From contig OZ020589.1 in assembly GCA_963971535.1 (NCBI GenBank), positions 48,084,636 through 48,148,635 on the forward strand: DNA of 64,000 nt. The letters run 5' to 3'. Positions 53,297-63,808 of the stretch are shown here, in pieces; position 1 is the stretch's first letter, and every line of letters begins with the position of its first letter. Source of the DNA: Notolepis coatsorum (Eukaryota > Chordata > Actinopteri > Aulopiformes > Paralepididae). A program made the position numbers and the translations under genes. The notes under the pieces are model-generated. The model searched no databases. It was not told the DNA's origin and was given only the letters and a program-made list of their open reading frames with translations.

Positions 53297-53490
53297 TTTT
53301 TCTCCGAGTGAAAACATCACAAACAGCTAAAAACATACACGCAATGGTTGAATTAATTTCCAATTGATGTCAGCCACCCGATATTTCCTCCTTCGGTTCA
53401 CAGATTACTACCTCTGAGGCTCTGACCGACATACACGGACTGCGGTCACGTGAAATCACAGAGCCAGGAAATGGCTCGTAGAACAAGACA
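53297..53490 (-). promoter_or_regulatory. Presumed tom1 5' UTR/promoter with E-box
   Basis: Sequence just upstream of the tom1 ATG. GTCACGTGAA at 53445-53454 is a CACGTG E-box one base from the CLEAR consensus GTCACGTGAC bound by TFEB/TFE3 and USF-type factors. No TATA box or CpG island was obvious; the transcription start is unknown. Confidence 0.5.
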
Positions 53491-54720
53491 TAATTCCAAG
53501 GTACACAGTTATTTTGACAGTAGGCTATATCAAATATCAACGTGTTTTATCAAGTCATCATGGTCAGTTTGGCCCTATACCAGATGAGTGATTTGTATAG
53601 CCTATAGTTTTCAGACATTGGATATTATTTTGGACAAAATGAACACTGTGTGGAGTGATTAATGGTTGGTTTGCTGGCCTACATGCATTCATTTATGGTC
53701 ATTGAAAAAAGCAAGGGAAAGCCGATTTACAGTTGGCCTTATGTCCTAGCCACTTTCTCTATAGTCTGCATTCCCATTGTCCAGAACAAACCCCATTGTT
53801 ATGGCCTCCCATTGTTTCCTATGAAAATAATGGCTCCATATTTCATCCTTCAGTAGGACATTCAAGACTTAAGTAATTCTTAGTTTTTGGCCCCAGGCCT
53901 AGGGTCAGTGGATCATCATTTCAGGATGCATCTGCTTATTCAGTATAACATGTTGTTCATTGCTTGAATACAAAAGTACATAATAGCAATTAGGTGAAAT
54001 ACACAAGGTGGGGGATTAACACCATCTGTCAGCCAAATGTTGGTAAATTTGGGCTATAACTGGCAAGGTTTTCTATTCATTAGCCTCTTTGGCAGGTACA
54101 ACTATTGTTTGTAGGTTCATTCCAGTCTATTTGGGGACATTGTGAAAGTGGCAAGTCCATTCTGTTAGGTGGATGAAAAGGTTTGTTTTCTGCACTGCAA
54201 ATAGGTTTGCATATTCTGAAGCACAGGCCATATATTTATACAGGCAAATAATAATTTCCTTCACCAAGAACCTCAGATGAGTGATTCATACTGTACCCTG
54301 ACACAACCGTGAGGAATACCAGGTTATTTTCTGCTGCTAGACATTGATAACAGCACCACCCGGTGTTCTAATCACACAGGCTTGGTCGACTCAAGATGTC
54401 CTTCTTGTTGTTCTGTATCAGTACCACTAGATGACAGCATTACACTCAATATTTACTAACGCATGACGACAACAACACAAATTCCAATGGTCAATGGTCT
54501 TGTCCCTGCTGCTCTGAGCGTAAAAAAAGAAAGAAGGGAAAACAGAATAAATGTTTCCTAGTTGTGCAGGACATTGCACAATCTCCCATGGACAACCATA
54601 TACATATGTTCCCTACAACACTGTAATGTTTATTGTTATACCTTGCAATAGACAACAGCTGTTAGAAGTTCTGTGAATGTGGCCACTGGGGCTAATAAAG
54701 AGTATACAGTCACAGAGAGA
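53491..54720. other. Upstream region of tom1
   Basis: No open frame of note and no recognised transposon. Non-coding by inspection. Confidence 0.5.
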
Positions 54721-54721
54721 A

Positions 54722-55272
54722 GGCCATTATGTGGACACACCCAGTATCCATTATATAGACACACCCAGTGTCCATTATGTGGACGGACAGACCCAGTGTC
54801 CATTATATAGACACACTCAGTGTCCATTATGTGGACAGACCCAGTGTCCATTATATAGACACACTCAGTGTCCATTATGTGGACAGACCTAGTGTCGATT
54901 ATATAGACACACCCAGTGTCCATTATGTGGACAGACCCAGTGTCCATTATATAGACACACTCAGTGTCCATTATGTGGACAGACCCAGTGTCTATTATAT
55001 AGACACACCCAGTGTCCATTATGTGGACAGACCCAGTGTCCATTATGTGGACAGACCCAGTGTCCATTATATAGAGTAGACACACCCAGTGTCCATTATG
55101 TGGACAGACCCAGTGTCCATTATGTGGACAGACCCAGTGTCCATTATATAGACACACCCAGTGTCCATTATGTGGACAGACCCAGTGTCTATTATATAGA
55201 CACACCCAGTCTCCATTATGTGGACAGACCCAGTGTCCATTATGTGGACAGACCCAATGTCCATTATATATT
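54722..55272. repeat. 24-bp minisatellite with 48-bp higher-order pattern
   Basis: About 22 units of CAGTGTCCATTATGTGGACA-type and CAGTGTCCATTATATAGACA-type 24-mers, often alternating. Because 24 is a multiple of three, long open frames run through both strands; they are repeat artefacts, not genes. Confidence 0.95.
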
Positions 55273-55385
55273 GTGAACATGATTTCAGTGTTTGAGGGAA
55301 ATGTATCAGTACAGTAGAAACCAACAATTATAAGGAGTATAAAGTGGTGAGGAGAATTAATTTGTTGCATCTGGTGATTGAATAT

Positions 55386-55408
55386 TTTGTTTGTTTGTTT
55401 GTTTGTTT
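55386..55408. repeat. (TTTG)n microsatellite
   Basis: Five to six GTTT repeats. The flanks 55273-55740 are otherwise AT-rich, with nothing recognised. Confidence 0.85.
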
Positions 55409-55746
55409 TCTTTGCTTATTTAACCCTGTAAGCTTTTTAGAATATTTTCTTTAAATTCAATCGTAGAATTCTAGAACTCCATATGTAACTGAGGGGTACA
55501 ATTCCCTGACTGTATTGATAAGTATGGTATCATTAAACCACTACCGCTTGATGTACTTTAACTTCTGGCCATCCAGTACACGATATCTAAGTATGATGAA
55601 CACTTTCCCACATATGAAACCAGGTCCACACAAATATAACAGGCGAAGGTTTAATATAGCAAAAGGTATATACAACATTCACTTAATTACATTTATGATT
55701 TGAATGCACTTGTAAGGCAAATGAGTATTCATAGGCAAATCAACAC

Positions 55747-56876
55747 TGAATGTCCAATCTCTGGTTACGCAGGAAGCAAGTATACAACCTGGTTCTTTAG
55801 GGAAACTATAGCGATGGTACTTAAGGATTATAGCGGGATACTAAAGGGGTCCTGCTGGTTGTAAGTCAGTAAGGGGGGGGGGGGGGGGGTTTGGAGAGCC
55901 GTCAGCTGCATCCCATCTGGCCAACGATTCCTGGGGAGAATTCAGGTACAGAAAACAGTGCCCGCAGGATCTTGATCCACAGATGAATACACTTGGGCCC
56001 TCTTGTAGACGGTAGCTGTAGGTCCACAACGAAGGAGAAGCGAGGCGGCCTCGGTCTGGGTTGAGCGCCGTCTCACCTGGGCTCCTCTCGGGGGTAATTC
56101 CAACACTCACTGGCGTTGGCTGTTATCCGCTCCACAAATCAAAGCACCCAAAGCAAATAGATATTCCATGCCGTATAGGCTCAGCAGTCGTCCGGGTAGG
56201 TAATCCAATGTGCAGGTCCACTCGTCCTCGCCCAGAACTCCTCGGATGAAAGCACCACGTGTGGTCTGCCCAGCCTGGTTAAGACTCTAGATAACGCGAG
56301 GAAACGATGGGGGTGCTGCTCACTTTAGAACTTTAACCGAACGATGCACCATACATAATAGACTATTATTACTTAATAGAAATACGTCCCACTCGACGGT
56401 ACAGTGCCAAACTATGACAATTCAGCTATGAATTTACACGAGGTCTCAATGCCTATTCTGGGGCCAAAATAGGCCATACTGCACCACACGTGGGTCGTGG
56501 GTGAGGCTTCACGTCTGTTACTAGGTTGGAGGGTAAAGGACTAATGGACTAAAAGAAAGTTCTACTTTACTTGCGCCCTATTTATATGCACGGTGAACAA
56601 ATAGTACCATTCGTATTTCGGTAGCCGTATTCCTACGCGGAACCGGGGCTAGTTGGGACATGTTCGTCGGCACTATTGAACTTGACTCAAGGGGCCTGTC
56701 TGCTGGCGCCAGGTTCTTGTCCAATGAGAGAATGAACTATTATGGGCTGTAGTAGACTAAAGGGATATTCAGTGTATATGTACAAAGAATATACAAGGGA
56801 TATCAAACGATATACAAATACTATTAAATATATATCCATAAATAAATATATATATTCGGTTTAATCTGATCCTTCA
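55747..56876 (-). mobile_element. Solo LTR of a retrovirus-like or LTR retroelement, 1,130 bp
   Basis: Ends TGAATGTCC...GATCCTTCA (TG...CA), flanked by a perfect 6-bp duplication CAACAC at 55741-55746 and 56877-56882. On the minus strand TATAAATAGG (about 56576-56585) is a good TATA box, which sets the orientation. No gag, pol or env remnants adjoin it. A G18 run at about 55867-55888 lies inside. The family is not identified. Confidence 0.82.
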
Positions 56877-57119
56877 CAACACCATAGGTTCCAATGACCA
56901 AGGAAACTACAATAAAAGAAGGAAGGGTCATTACGTCACTGTCTAGCATGTGAACGCACATTGGTGCCAAGTGTGAAAACGTTCAGTTTGGCCAACATTG
57001 ATTAGATGGTATCGCCATCTCCTCCTTTATGGCCTGTCATTTAAATGGGTTATTACCTTGGATGTCAGAATCATCGGCAATGTGTTGCATTGTTAACTAG
57101 CTAACATTTTATATATTGG

Positions 57120-58079
57120 TTGATGTATAAAATGCACACCCTATATGCAAAGGGCGTGCAAAAAGAAAAACTTACTTTACAAGAAATATTTACAGTGAGA
57201 ACCAGTAAAAGCGAAGAAAAATATAAGCTGTATAAGAATAAACTGACTTCCATTATGAGAGTACAGAAGAAGGAATACTACAAAAAAATATTAGAGGACA
57301 GTGCAAATAATATACAAAGGACCTGGAAAATAATCAATCATATTATTCAGAATAGAGGTTATAAATCTGAATTTCCAAGTTATTTTCTAAATAGCTCTGA
57401 TGCTAAAGTGGACAATGTAAAAAGCATCGTTGAAGATTTCAATGACGACTTTGTGGGTGTTGGAACTACTTTGGCCAGCAAAATTGTTGTGCCTGAGGAT
57501 AAAAAAGATATGTTTAATAATCTGATTAATGGTAATATCAGTTCTATGTTCCTTTGTGGGGTAAATGAAATTGATATAATTGAAATTGTAAGTAAATTCA
57601 AAAACAAAACATCAACTGATATAAACTCCATTGACATGGTAATTATTAAAGAAGTAATTGAGTCTATTGTAAAACCTTTGACCTATATGCAATCTGTCTT
57701 TTAAAAGAGGTGTTTTTCCTAATAATATGAAATCAGCAAAAGTAATACCAATATTTAAAAATGGAGATAAACATCAAATGGACAATTATACTTCCTCAAT
57801 TTTCAAAGATATTAGAGAAATAATTTGTGAAACAACTGGATATTTTCATTGGCAAATACAAAATACTGAGTAAACCAGTATGGGTTTAGGGAAAATAGAA
57901 CTACTACATATGCAGTGATGGAGATGGTAGAAGAAATAACTAAAGCAGTTGACAATGACAAGTGTTCTATTGGTATTTATATTGACCTACAGAAGGCTTT
58001 TGATACAATAGATCACAGCTTTTTAGTGAGAAAACTGGAGAAGTATGGGATACGAGGTATAGCTAACTCTTGGCTGAAG
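57120..58079 (+). pseudogene. Non-LTR retrotransposon ORF2 fragment (I/Nimb-like)
   Basis: Encodes KLYKNKLTSIMRVQKKEYYK, RTWKIINHIIQNRGYKSEFP, a linker to KFKNKTSTDINSIDMVIIKE, then frame breaks near 57704-57900. It resumes as CSIGIYIDLQKAFDTIDHSF, the first catalytic Asp box of the RT palm, and stops at IRGIANSWLK where the LTR begins. Probably related to the family at 25.8-28.7 kb. Degenerate; no product expected. Confidence 0.8.
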
Positions 58080-58501
58080 TGTAACGTTTGGGTCTTTTAC
58101 TCTTTCTAGGAGTAAAAGCTCCTAGCGCCACCCTGGAGTATTTCACCCTCTCTATTCTTCCAGGTTGTCCTGATTGCTGATTGACGCCTGCTGTGTGTTT
58201 GACTCTCTTTATAATGGCCTTGTGTTTATTCTCTCATTTGTCAGTTCTTCATCTAACGTTACCGTGAGTAGCTGTCTACGGAGAGTCGTGTCGCTCCAGG
58301 CCTGGAGGATGCGGCTGCCGTGTTTTCGATTATCGTTTAATTATTATTTAGTTTGTTTTTTTCTTTTGTATAATACCAGTATCGCTCTTGATGTTTAAAA
58401 AATAAAAGGAAACACTGTTTTTGGTGAGAAGAGCAACTACCGTCTCCACACCTTTCTTCTGTACTGCATTTGGGTTCAACACACCTACCTGAGTCGTAAC
58501 A
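58080..58501 (+). repeat. 5' LTR of the chromovirus, 422 bp
   Basis: Starts TGTAACGTTTGGG and ends GAGTCGTAACA. TTTATAAT at 58208-58215 is a TATA-like box, AATAAA at 58401 a polyadenylation signal. The RNA start is expected near 58240, about 30 nt from the TATA box. Confidence 0.9.
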
Positions 58502-58512
58502 GAAGAACTGAC
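58502..58512 (+). promoter_or_regulatory. Predicted self-priming primer-binding site
   Basis: GAAGAACTGAC directly after the LTR is the exact complement of GTCAGTTCTTC at 58240-58250, the predicted 5' end of the transcript. This is the arrangement of Tf1-type self-priming; no tRNA 3'-end complement such as TGGT-starting sequence is present. Confidence 0.75.
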
Positions 58513-58516
58513 CATC

Positions 58517-59697
58517 ATGAACCCAGCAGACGGAATCCGGAAGGAGCTGAAGGCGCAGGAGGTTCAGCTGGACACAGTCACCCGCCGTCAGCAGCAGGTG
58601 GAGGTTGAGCTCGGTCGCCTGGGGGCTCTCACCACCGACAACTAGCTGAGGCGGCGTCTGCGGCCGTAGCAGCGGAGGTAACACCGCCATCTATCCGAGA
58701 GGGGGCTCGGGAGCCGCGTCTTCCTCCTCCAGAGCGCTACGGTGGAGCTCCAACGGGCTACAGAGAGTTCATCACGCAGTGTTCCCTTGTTTTCAGCTTA
58801 CAGCCTCTCACTTTTCCCACCGAACTTTCCAAGGTGGCGTATATTAGGCGGCACGGTGGTGTAGTGGTTAACACTGTCGCCTCACAGCAAGACGGTCCAG
58901 GGTTCGATTCCCGCTTGGGGACCAGGTTTCCATGATGCCAGTTACCCAGGTGGGGTATCTCCCAGGCCTTTCTGTGTGGAGTTTGCATGTTCTCCCCGTG
59001 CTCGCAAGGGTTCCCCCCCCCGATAAGATAAACCCAATGGAAAAACATGCACAACAACAATAGATCGCTAACGCTGTGGCGTCCTTGACGAAGACGGACA
59101 GGAGCACTTGGATTGGTCCCCTGGCGCGGCTCACGTTGACGCCTGTCTGCTCCCGGCTGCCCTTGGGGGGGAAGGACGACGGGATGGGTTAATCGCAGAT
59201 ACGAATCGCATTCATGCATCGCATTCATGCATCGCATTCATGCATCGCATGTGTGCCGAATGATGACCTCTGAGCAGGTCCTAAATTATTATTATTATTA
59301 TTATGCTCTTTCCTGGGCCACGGCAGAATGGGAGATCGGCTCGGCAGTCTGCACCAGCATTGATACCTTTACCCAGGAGTTACGGAGGGTCTTCGACACC
59401 TCCCGGGTAATTTCCATCTATGAGGCAGGTGGACGGCTCACGTCCTGTCGACAAGGTAACCGCTCGGTGGCCGACTACGCCATTGAGTTTTGCATCGTGG
59501 CCCGAGAGACGGGTTGGCAGGAAGGCACCGTGTGCGTTCTCTTCATCCAGGGACTCGCGGAAGAGATGCAGGATGAGCTGGCTTCCCGGGACCTTCCCGA
59601 ACGTTTGGATGATGTCATCAACCTTTCCATTCGTGTGGACAACCGTCGCAGAGAGCGAGGACGGGAGAGGGAATCATTGCCACAGGTACCCTCTTGA
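58517..59697 (+). pseudogene. gag remnant, split by a V-SINE
   Basis: ATG at 58517 opens MNPADGIRKELKAQEVQLDT with a TAG at codon 43 (58643-58645). After the V-SINE (58847-59303) the capsid-like part continues as ALSWATAEWEIGSAVCTSID and GNRSVADYAIEFCIVARETG to SIRVDNRRRERGRERESLPQ. That is the usual fish chromovirus Gag C-terminal block. The expected CCHC zinc knuckle before the protease was not seen. Confidence 0.85.
58847..59303 (+). mobile_element. V-SINE (DANA/mermaid-type tRNA-derived SINE)
   Basis: Head GGCGGCACGGTGGTGTAGTG with B box GGGTTCGATTCCCG; the conserved core GTGTGGAGTTTGCATGTTCT; and the tail GACCTCTGAGCAGGTCCTAA with (ATT)n. ATCGCATTCATGC repeats near 59205-59250. Same family as the fragments at 22416-22478 and 24992-25064. 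Confidence 0.9.
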
Positions 59698-59774
59698 CTC
59701 CCTCTTGGTTATGGTACACCTGCCCGCTTTAACACCTGTCCTGGCATCTCGGGAAACGGGAGCTCTCGCTAGGC

Positions 59775-60064
59775 TTGGGAGGGGTATTAGCAGGAATGCA
59801 TTTATCCTCTGTCACCAACGAGTCTCTAACATGTTTTGATGTCACTATTGGGTGTGGCTCTCATCTTAAACAGGCACAGTCTTTGGTAGATTCAGGGGCA
59901 GCGGGGAATTTAATGCACGAGGGGTTGGCTCGGGAGTGGGGGGTTCCTTTAGAGGCTTTAGAGGTACCTATTCCTGTTCAGGCCCTTGACGGGGAATCAT
60001 TTTTATATCATTGTTTCACCTCATTCTCCTATTGTTTTGGGTCATCCTTGGCTGGTAACAAATA
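59775..60064 (+). pseudogene. Protease remnant of the chromovirus
   Basis: Contains AQSLVDSGAAGNLMHEGLAR with the aspartic protease active-site Asp-Ser-Gly (about 59883-59915), then [13 protein letters not shown]. The frame then shifts into that of the RT. The pepsin-like fold is expected to cut Gag-Pol. Confidence 0.82.
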
Positions 60065-61057
60065 ACCCTTGTATTAACTGGTCTACGGGTGAGCTTTCGC
60101 TGGAGAGAGGCGCTGGGCCGGTCTCCATCGAAGGTTCATCCACTTTGTCTTCTTCTCTGTCTCCCTCCAGGGTGGCCGTAGGCGCTGCAGATTCTACGTC
60201 CTCTCCTAATCCCGATTTAACAGGGGTCCCCGATATTTATTGGGACCTAGTGGTGGTTTTTAGCAAGACCCGTGCTAAAGCACTTCCTCCTCATAGGCCA
60301 TATGATTGCACTATTGATCTTCTACCCGGTACCTCTCCACCTCTGGGTCGTTTGTTCTCGCTCTCTCGTCCTGAGACGCTTTCCATGAATTGCTATATGG
60401 AGGAGGCATTGGCCGCTGGTCACATTCGACCTTCCACCTCACCTGCGGGCGCTGTTTTTATTTTTTTAGCTAAAAAGGATGGTGGCCAGCGTCCTTGCAT
60501 AGATTATCGTGGTTTAAACAACGTTTCTATTAAGAACCGTTACCCCTTGCCTCTCATGGACACCGCCTTTGAGTCACTACAGGGTGCGCAAGTTTTTTCC
60601 AAACTTGATTTACGTAATGCCTATAACTTGATTAGGATTAGAGAGGGGGATGAATGGAAGACTGCGTTTAACACGCCCAACGGGCATTACGAGTACCTAG
60701 TCATGCCCTTTGGCTTAGCTAATGCTCCTGCAGTCTTTCAAGCGCTGGTCAACGACGTGCTGCGGGACCTAATAGGAGTGTCGGTCTTCGTTTTTCTAGA
60801 TGACATTCTTATTTTCTCTCGTGATATTTCGCAGCATCAACAGCACGTTCGACAGGTTCTCCAGCGTCTCCTCCAGCATCAGCTGTTTGTTAAGCCAGAG
60901 AAATGTGTGTTTCATACAGACACTGTGTCCTTTCTGGGGTTTGTATTAACCCGGGGCGATCTGTGTATGGATCCGGCCAAGGTGAGTGCGGTCCTAGACT
61001 GGCCTCGTCCTTCTTTGCTCAAACAGTTGCAATGTTTTTTGGGGTTTGCTAATTTCT
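60065..61057 (+). pseudogene. Reverse transcriptase and start of RNase H, chromovirus
   Basis: An open frame from about 59986 to the first SINE. It holds [60 protein letters not shown] (first catalytic Asp), [18 protein letters not shown], the catalytic [12 protein letters not shown] (FLDD in place of the usual YVDD/YLDD), then [10 protein letters not shown] and [12 protein letters not shown] itself looks complete. The protein is cut at 61057 by a SINE. Confidence 0.88.
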
Positions 61058-61530
61058 TTTTTTTTATCCACTTTTTCTCCTAATTTTTTTATTTTTCTCT
61101 CCCATCCCAATTTCGTATTGCCAATTCTCCCCTCCCCTGTCTTGAACGTTGCTAGACTATGCCCCCCACTGGTCGGTGTAGTGAGGATATAAGCCTTGCA
61201 TCACGTGTCCCCTCCGGTACACAAGGAGGCAGCCTGTCGCATCTTTTCACCAGACAGCGCGGACTCTCAGTGGCGAGCAGTAACATGTGGGAGGCTCACG
61301 CTGCCCCTGATACTTCCTGTCTCTGCTGTGCAGGCGTCACCCAACCGACCTGTAGGAGTCGCTGTCCACAACATCCAATCCCCACCCATCGACTTCCCTC
61401 CCGCTGACTCTGCCAAATGAGCCAGTACGATGGCCGGCCCAAGTCGAAGGCAATGCTGAGACTGGGATTCGATACCAGAGTCTCTTGCATTGGTGACGAG
61501 CGCAATCTCCGCTACGCCACCCAGCCGCCA
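61058..61530 (-). mobile_element. tRNA-derived SINE, subfamily B, in pol
   Basis: Complete minus-strand copy: A-rich tail complement at the left, head GGCGGCTGGGTGGCGTAGCG at the right. The duplication GGGTTTGCTAATTTCT (61042-61057) and GGGTTTGCTCATTTCT (61531-61546) has one mismatch. Confidence 0.93.
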
Positions 61531-61569
61531 GGGTTTGCTCATTTCTATAGGCGATTTATTCGTAACTTT

Positions 61570-62043
61570 TTTTTTATCCACTTTTTCTCCCATTTTCTAT
61601 ATTTTCTCCCATCCCAATTTCGTATCATCGAATTCAACCCTCCCCTGTCACGAACGCTGTTTCTTGCCTCCCACAAGCCGGCTGCAATGTGGACTAAGTC
61701 ATACATAGCACAAGTCCCCTCCGGTACTTGAGGTAACAGCAGTCGCATCTTTTCACCTGCGCAGCTCGATCTCTCAGTGGCGAGGAGTAACGCGTGGGAG
61801 GCTCACGCTGCCCCCGAAACTTCCTGATTCTACTGCGCAGGCGCACCAACCGACCTGTAGGAGTCGCTGTCCACAACGCCCGATCCCCACCCTTCAGTTT
61901 CCCTCCCCATAATACGGCCAATGTGTATTACTGTGGACGACCAGCTAAACTGAAAGCAATGTGGAGCGCTGGGATCGAACAGGCGATCCCAGCGTCTCCG
62001 CATTCGTGGCGAGCGCCTTGCCCACTATGCCACGTAGCCCCCC
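61570..62043 (-). mobile_element. tRNA-derived SINE, subfamily A, in pol
   Basis: Complete minus-strand copy with head GGGGGCTACGTGGCATAGTG. A perfect 19-bp duplication GCGATTTATTCGTAACTTT lies at 61551-61569 and 62044-62062. It lies only 40 bp from the preceding SINE. Confidence 0.93.
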
Positions 62044-62062
62044 GCGATTTATTCGTAACTTT

Positions 62063-62740
62063 AGTGCCTTGGCTGCTCCCTTAACGGCTCTCACGAAAGC
62101 ATCTCTCCCAGGCTTTGACTGGTCGCCTCGAGCCGAGACAGCTTTCTGTGACCTCAAACGTCGATTTACCTCCGCCCCTGTATTGATTCACCCCGACCCG
62201 GAGGTTCCGTTTCTGGTAGAAGTGGATGCCTCCGACGTCGCGGTGGGGGGGGGGGGGGGGGGGGTGCTCTCTCAGAGATGCTTAAAGGACGGGAAAGTGC
62301 ATCCTTGCGCTTTTTTCCCGCGTCATCTGTCCTCGGCCGAACGCAATTACGACGTGGGGTATCAGGTAATTATTGGCCATTAAACTAGCATTAGAGGAAT
62401 GGAGACAGTGGTTGGAGGGGGCTGCACACCCATTTATTGTGTGGACCGATCACAAGAACCTGGCTTATATCCAGGGGGCTAAACGCCTTAATGCTTGCCA
62501 AGCTAGGTGGGCGTTATTCTTCACACGCTTCCGCTTCTCCATCTCATTTCGGCCCAGGTCAAAAAACTTCAAACATGACGCACTCTCTCGCCAGTTCGAT
62601 CCTACGGACAGAGAGGAGATACCCCATCCCATTATTCCCCAGGCTCTTATTCTTGCTCCTGTGTCATGGGGCATAGACAGGGTGGTAAGGTCGGCACTGG
62701 CACGGGAACCTGATCCTGGGGGGGGCCCCCGGGGCGGCTG
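62063..62740 (+). pseudogene. RNase H domain of the chromovirus
   Basis: [40 protein letters not shown], then a run of about 20 G in place of the usual short Gly/Ala stretch, [20 protein letters not shown], a frameshift near 62370, [34 protein letters not shown] and [19 protein letters not shown]. The Asp of VDASD and the DHKNL block are kept. Broken by the two SINEs and by the shift. Confidence 0.85.
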
Positions 62741-62743
62741 TAT

Positions 62744-63808
62744 GTGCCCAAGGCTGCACGCTCACGACTGTTGCAATGGGCACATACCTCCTTCCTTACC
62801 GGTCACCCTGGGGCCGCCAGGACCCTGGATTTCATCCGCAGGAGGTTCTGGTGGCCCACAGCGGAGGGGGATACACGTTCCTTTGTGGCAGCCTGCCCGG
62901 TGTGTGCGTGCAGCAAGACCTCTCGGCGTTCCCCGGCGGGTCTCCTCCGTCCTTTTCCCATTCCCAAACGTCCCATGTCACACATATCCTTAGATTTGAT
63001 TTCAGGGCTTCCCCCTTCTGATGGCCTTACGACTATTTTGGTGGTGGTGGACCGCTTCTCCAAAGCGGCTCACTTCATTCCTCTCCCCAAACTCCCCACG
63101 GCTCGGGAGACAGCTGACCTAGTGGTGCAGCATGTTTTTCGGGTTCACAGGCTTCCTTTAGATATAGTCTCTGACCGGGGTCCTCAGTTCGCCTCCAGGT
63201 TCTGGAAAGTGTTTGCTTCCAGTCTCGGCGCCTCCGTCAGCCTGTCATCTGGGTTTCATCCCCAGTCTAACGGGCAGACAGAGCGCGTCAACCAGGATCT
63301 GGAGGGCGTTCTGAGGTGTTATGTCTCAGGTAACCCGGCAACATGGAGTCGGAAGCTGGCGTGGGCAGAATATGCTCATAACACTCTTCTCTCTTCCTCT
63401 ACGGGGTTGTTGCCTTTCCAATGCCAATATGGCTTTCAACCTCCCCTTTTTCCCGAGCAGGAGCAGGAGGCAGAGGTGCCCCACGTCCAGGCTCACGTGG
63501 CTCGCTGTCGCAGGACCTGGAGCCGGGTTCGGGCGGCGCTGCGGAAAGCCTCTGTTAGGGCTCAGCATCAGGCCAACTGCAAGCGCCGTCTGGCCCCAGT
63601 TTTCCATCCGGGACAGAGGGTTTGGCTTTCAACTCGAGATCTTCCCCTCCGGGTCGAGTCCAGGAAGCTGGCTCCATGCTTTGTGGATCCCTTTAAAGTG
63701 GTTCGTCGGGGTAACCCAGTGGCCTACAGGTTGTTACTCCCAACTTCCATGCGGGTTCATCCGACGTTTCGCGTTTCGCTTTTAAAACCCTTTCTCATTT
63801 CGCCCTAG
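62744..63808 (+). CDS. Integrase of the chromovirus
   Basis: An open 354-codon stretch. The HHCC zinc-binding part has H...[20 protein letters not shown] and CPVCACSK. The catalytic core triad is the Asp in [11 protein letters not shown], the Asp in [18 protein letters not shown], and the Glu in [20 protein letters not shown]. The GPY/F-like region follows ([32 protein letters not shown]). All three acidic residues are present. It would be made as part of a Pol polyprotein; the first Met is not a real start. Ends at an in-frame TAG (63806-63808). Confidence 0.88.
   Translation: MPKAARSRLLQWAHTSFLTGHPGAARTLDFIRRRFWWPTAEGDTRSFVAACPVCACSKTSRRSPAGLLRPFPIPKRPMSHISLDLISGLPPSDGLTTILVVVDRFSKAAHFIPLPKLPTARETADLVVQHVFRVHRLPLDIVSDRGPQFASRFWKVFASSLGASVSLSSGFHPQSNGQTERVNQDLEGVLRCYVSGNPATWSRKLAWAEYAHNTLLSSSTGLLPFQCQYGFQPPLFPEQEQEAEVPHVQAHVARCRRTWSRVRAALRKASVRAQHQANCKRRLAPVFHPGQRVWLSTRDLPLRVESRKLAPCFVDPFKVVRRGNPVAYRLLLPTSMRVHPTFRVSLLKPFLISP

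Noticed and set aside
54636-55370. A 244-codon open frame and several plus-strand frames
   Set aside because: They run through the 24-bp minisatellite, whose unit is a multiple of three, so open frames are automatic.
62744-62760. Independent start codon for the integrase
   Set aside because: Integrase is part of the Pol polyprotein; the Met-like start is only where the open frame happens to begin.
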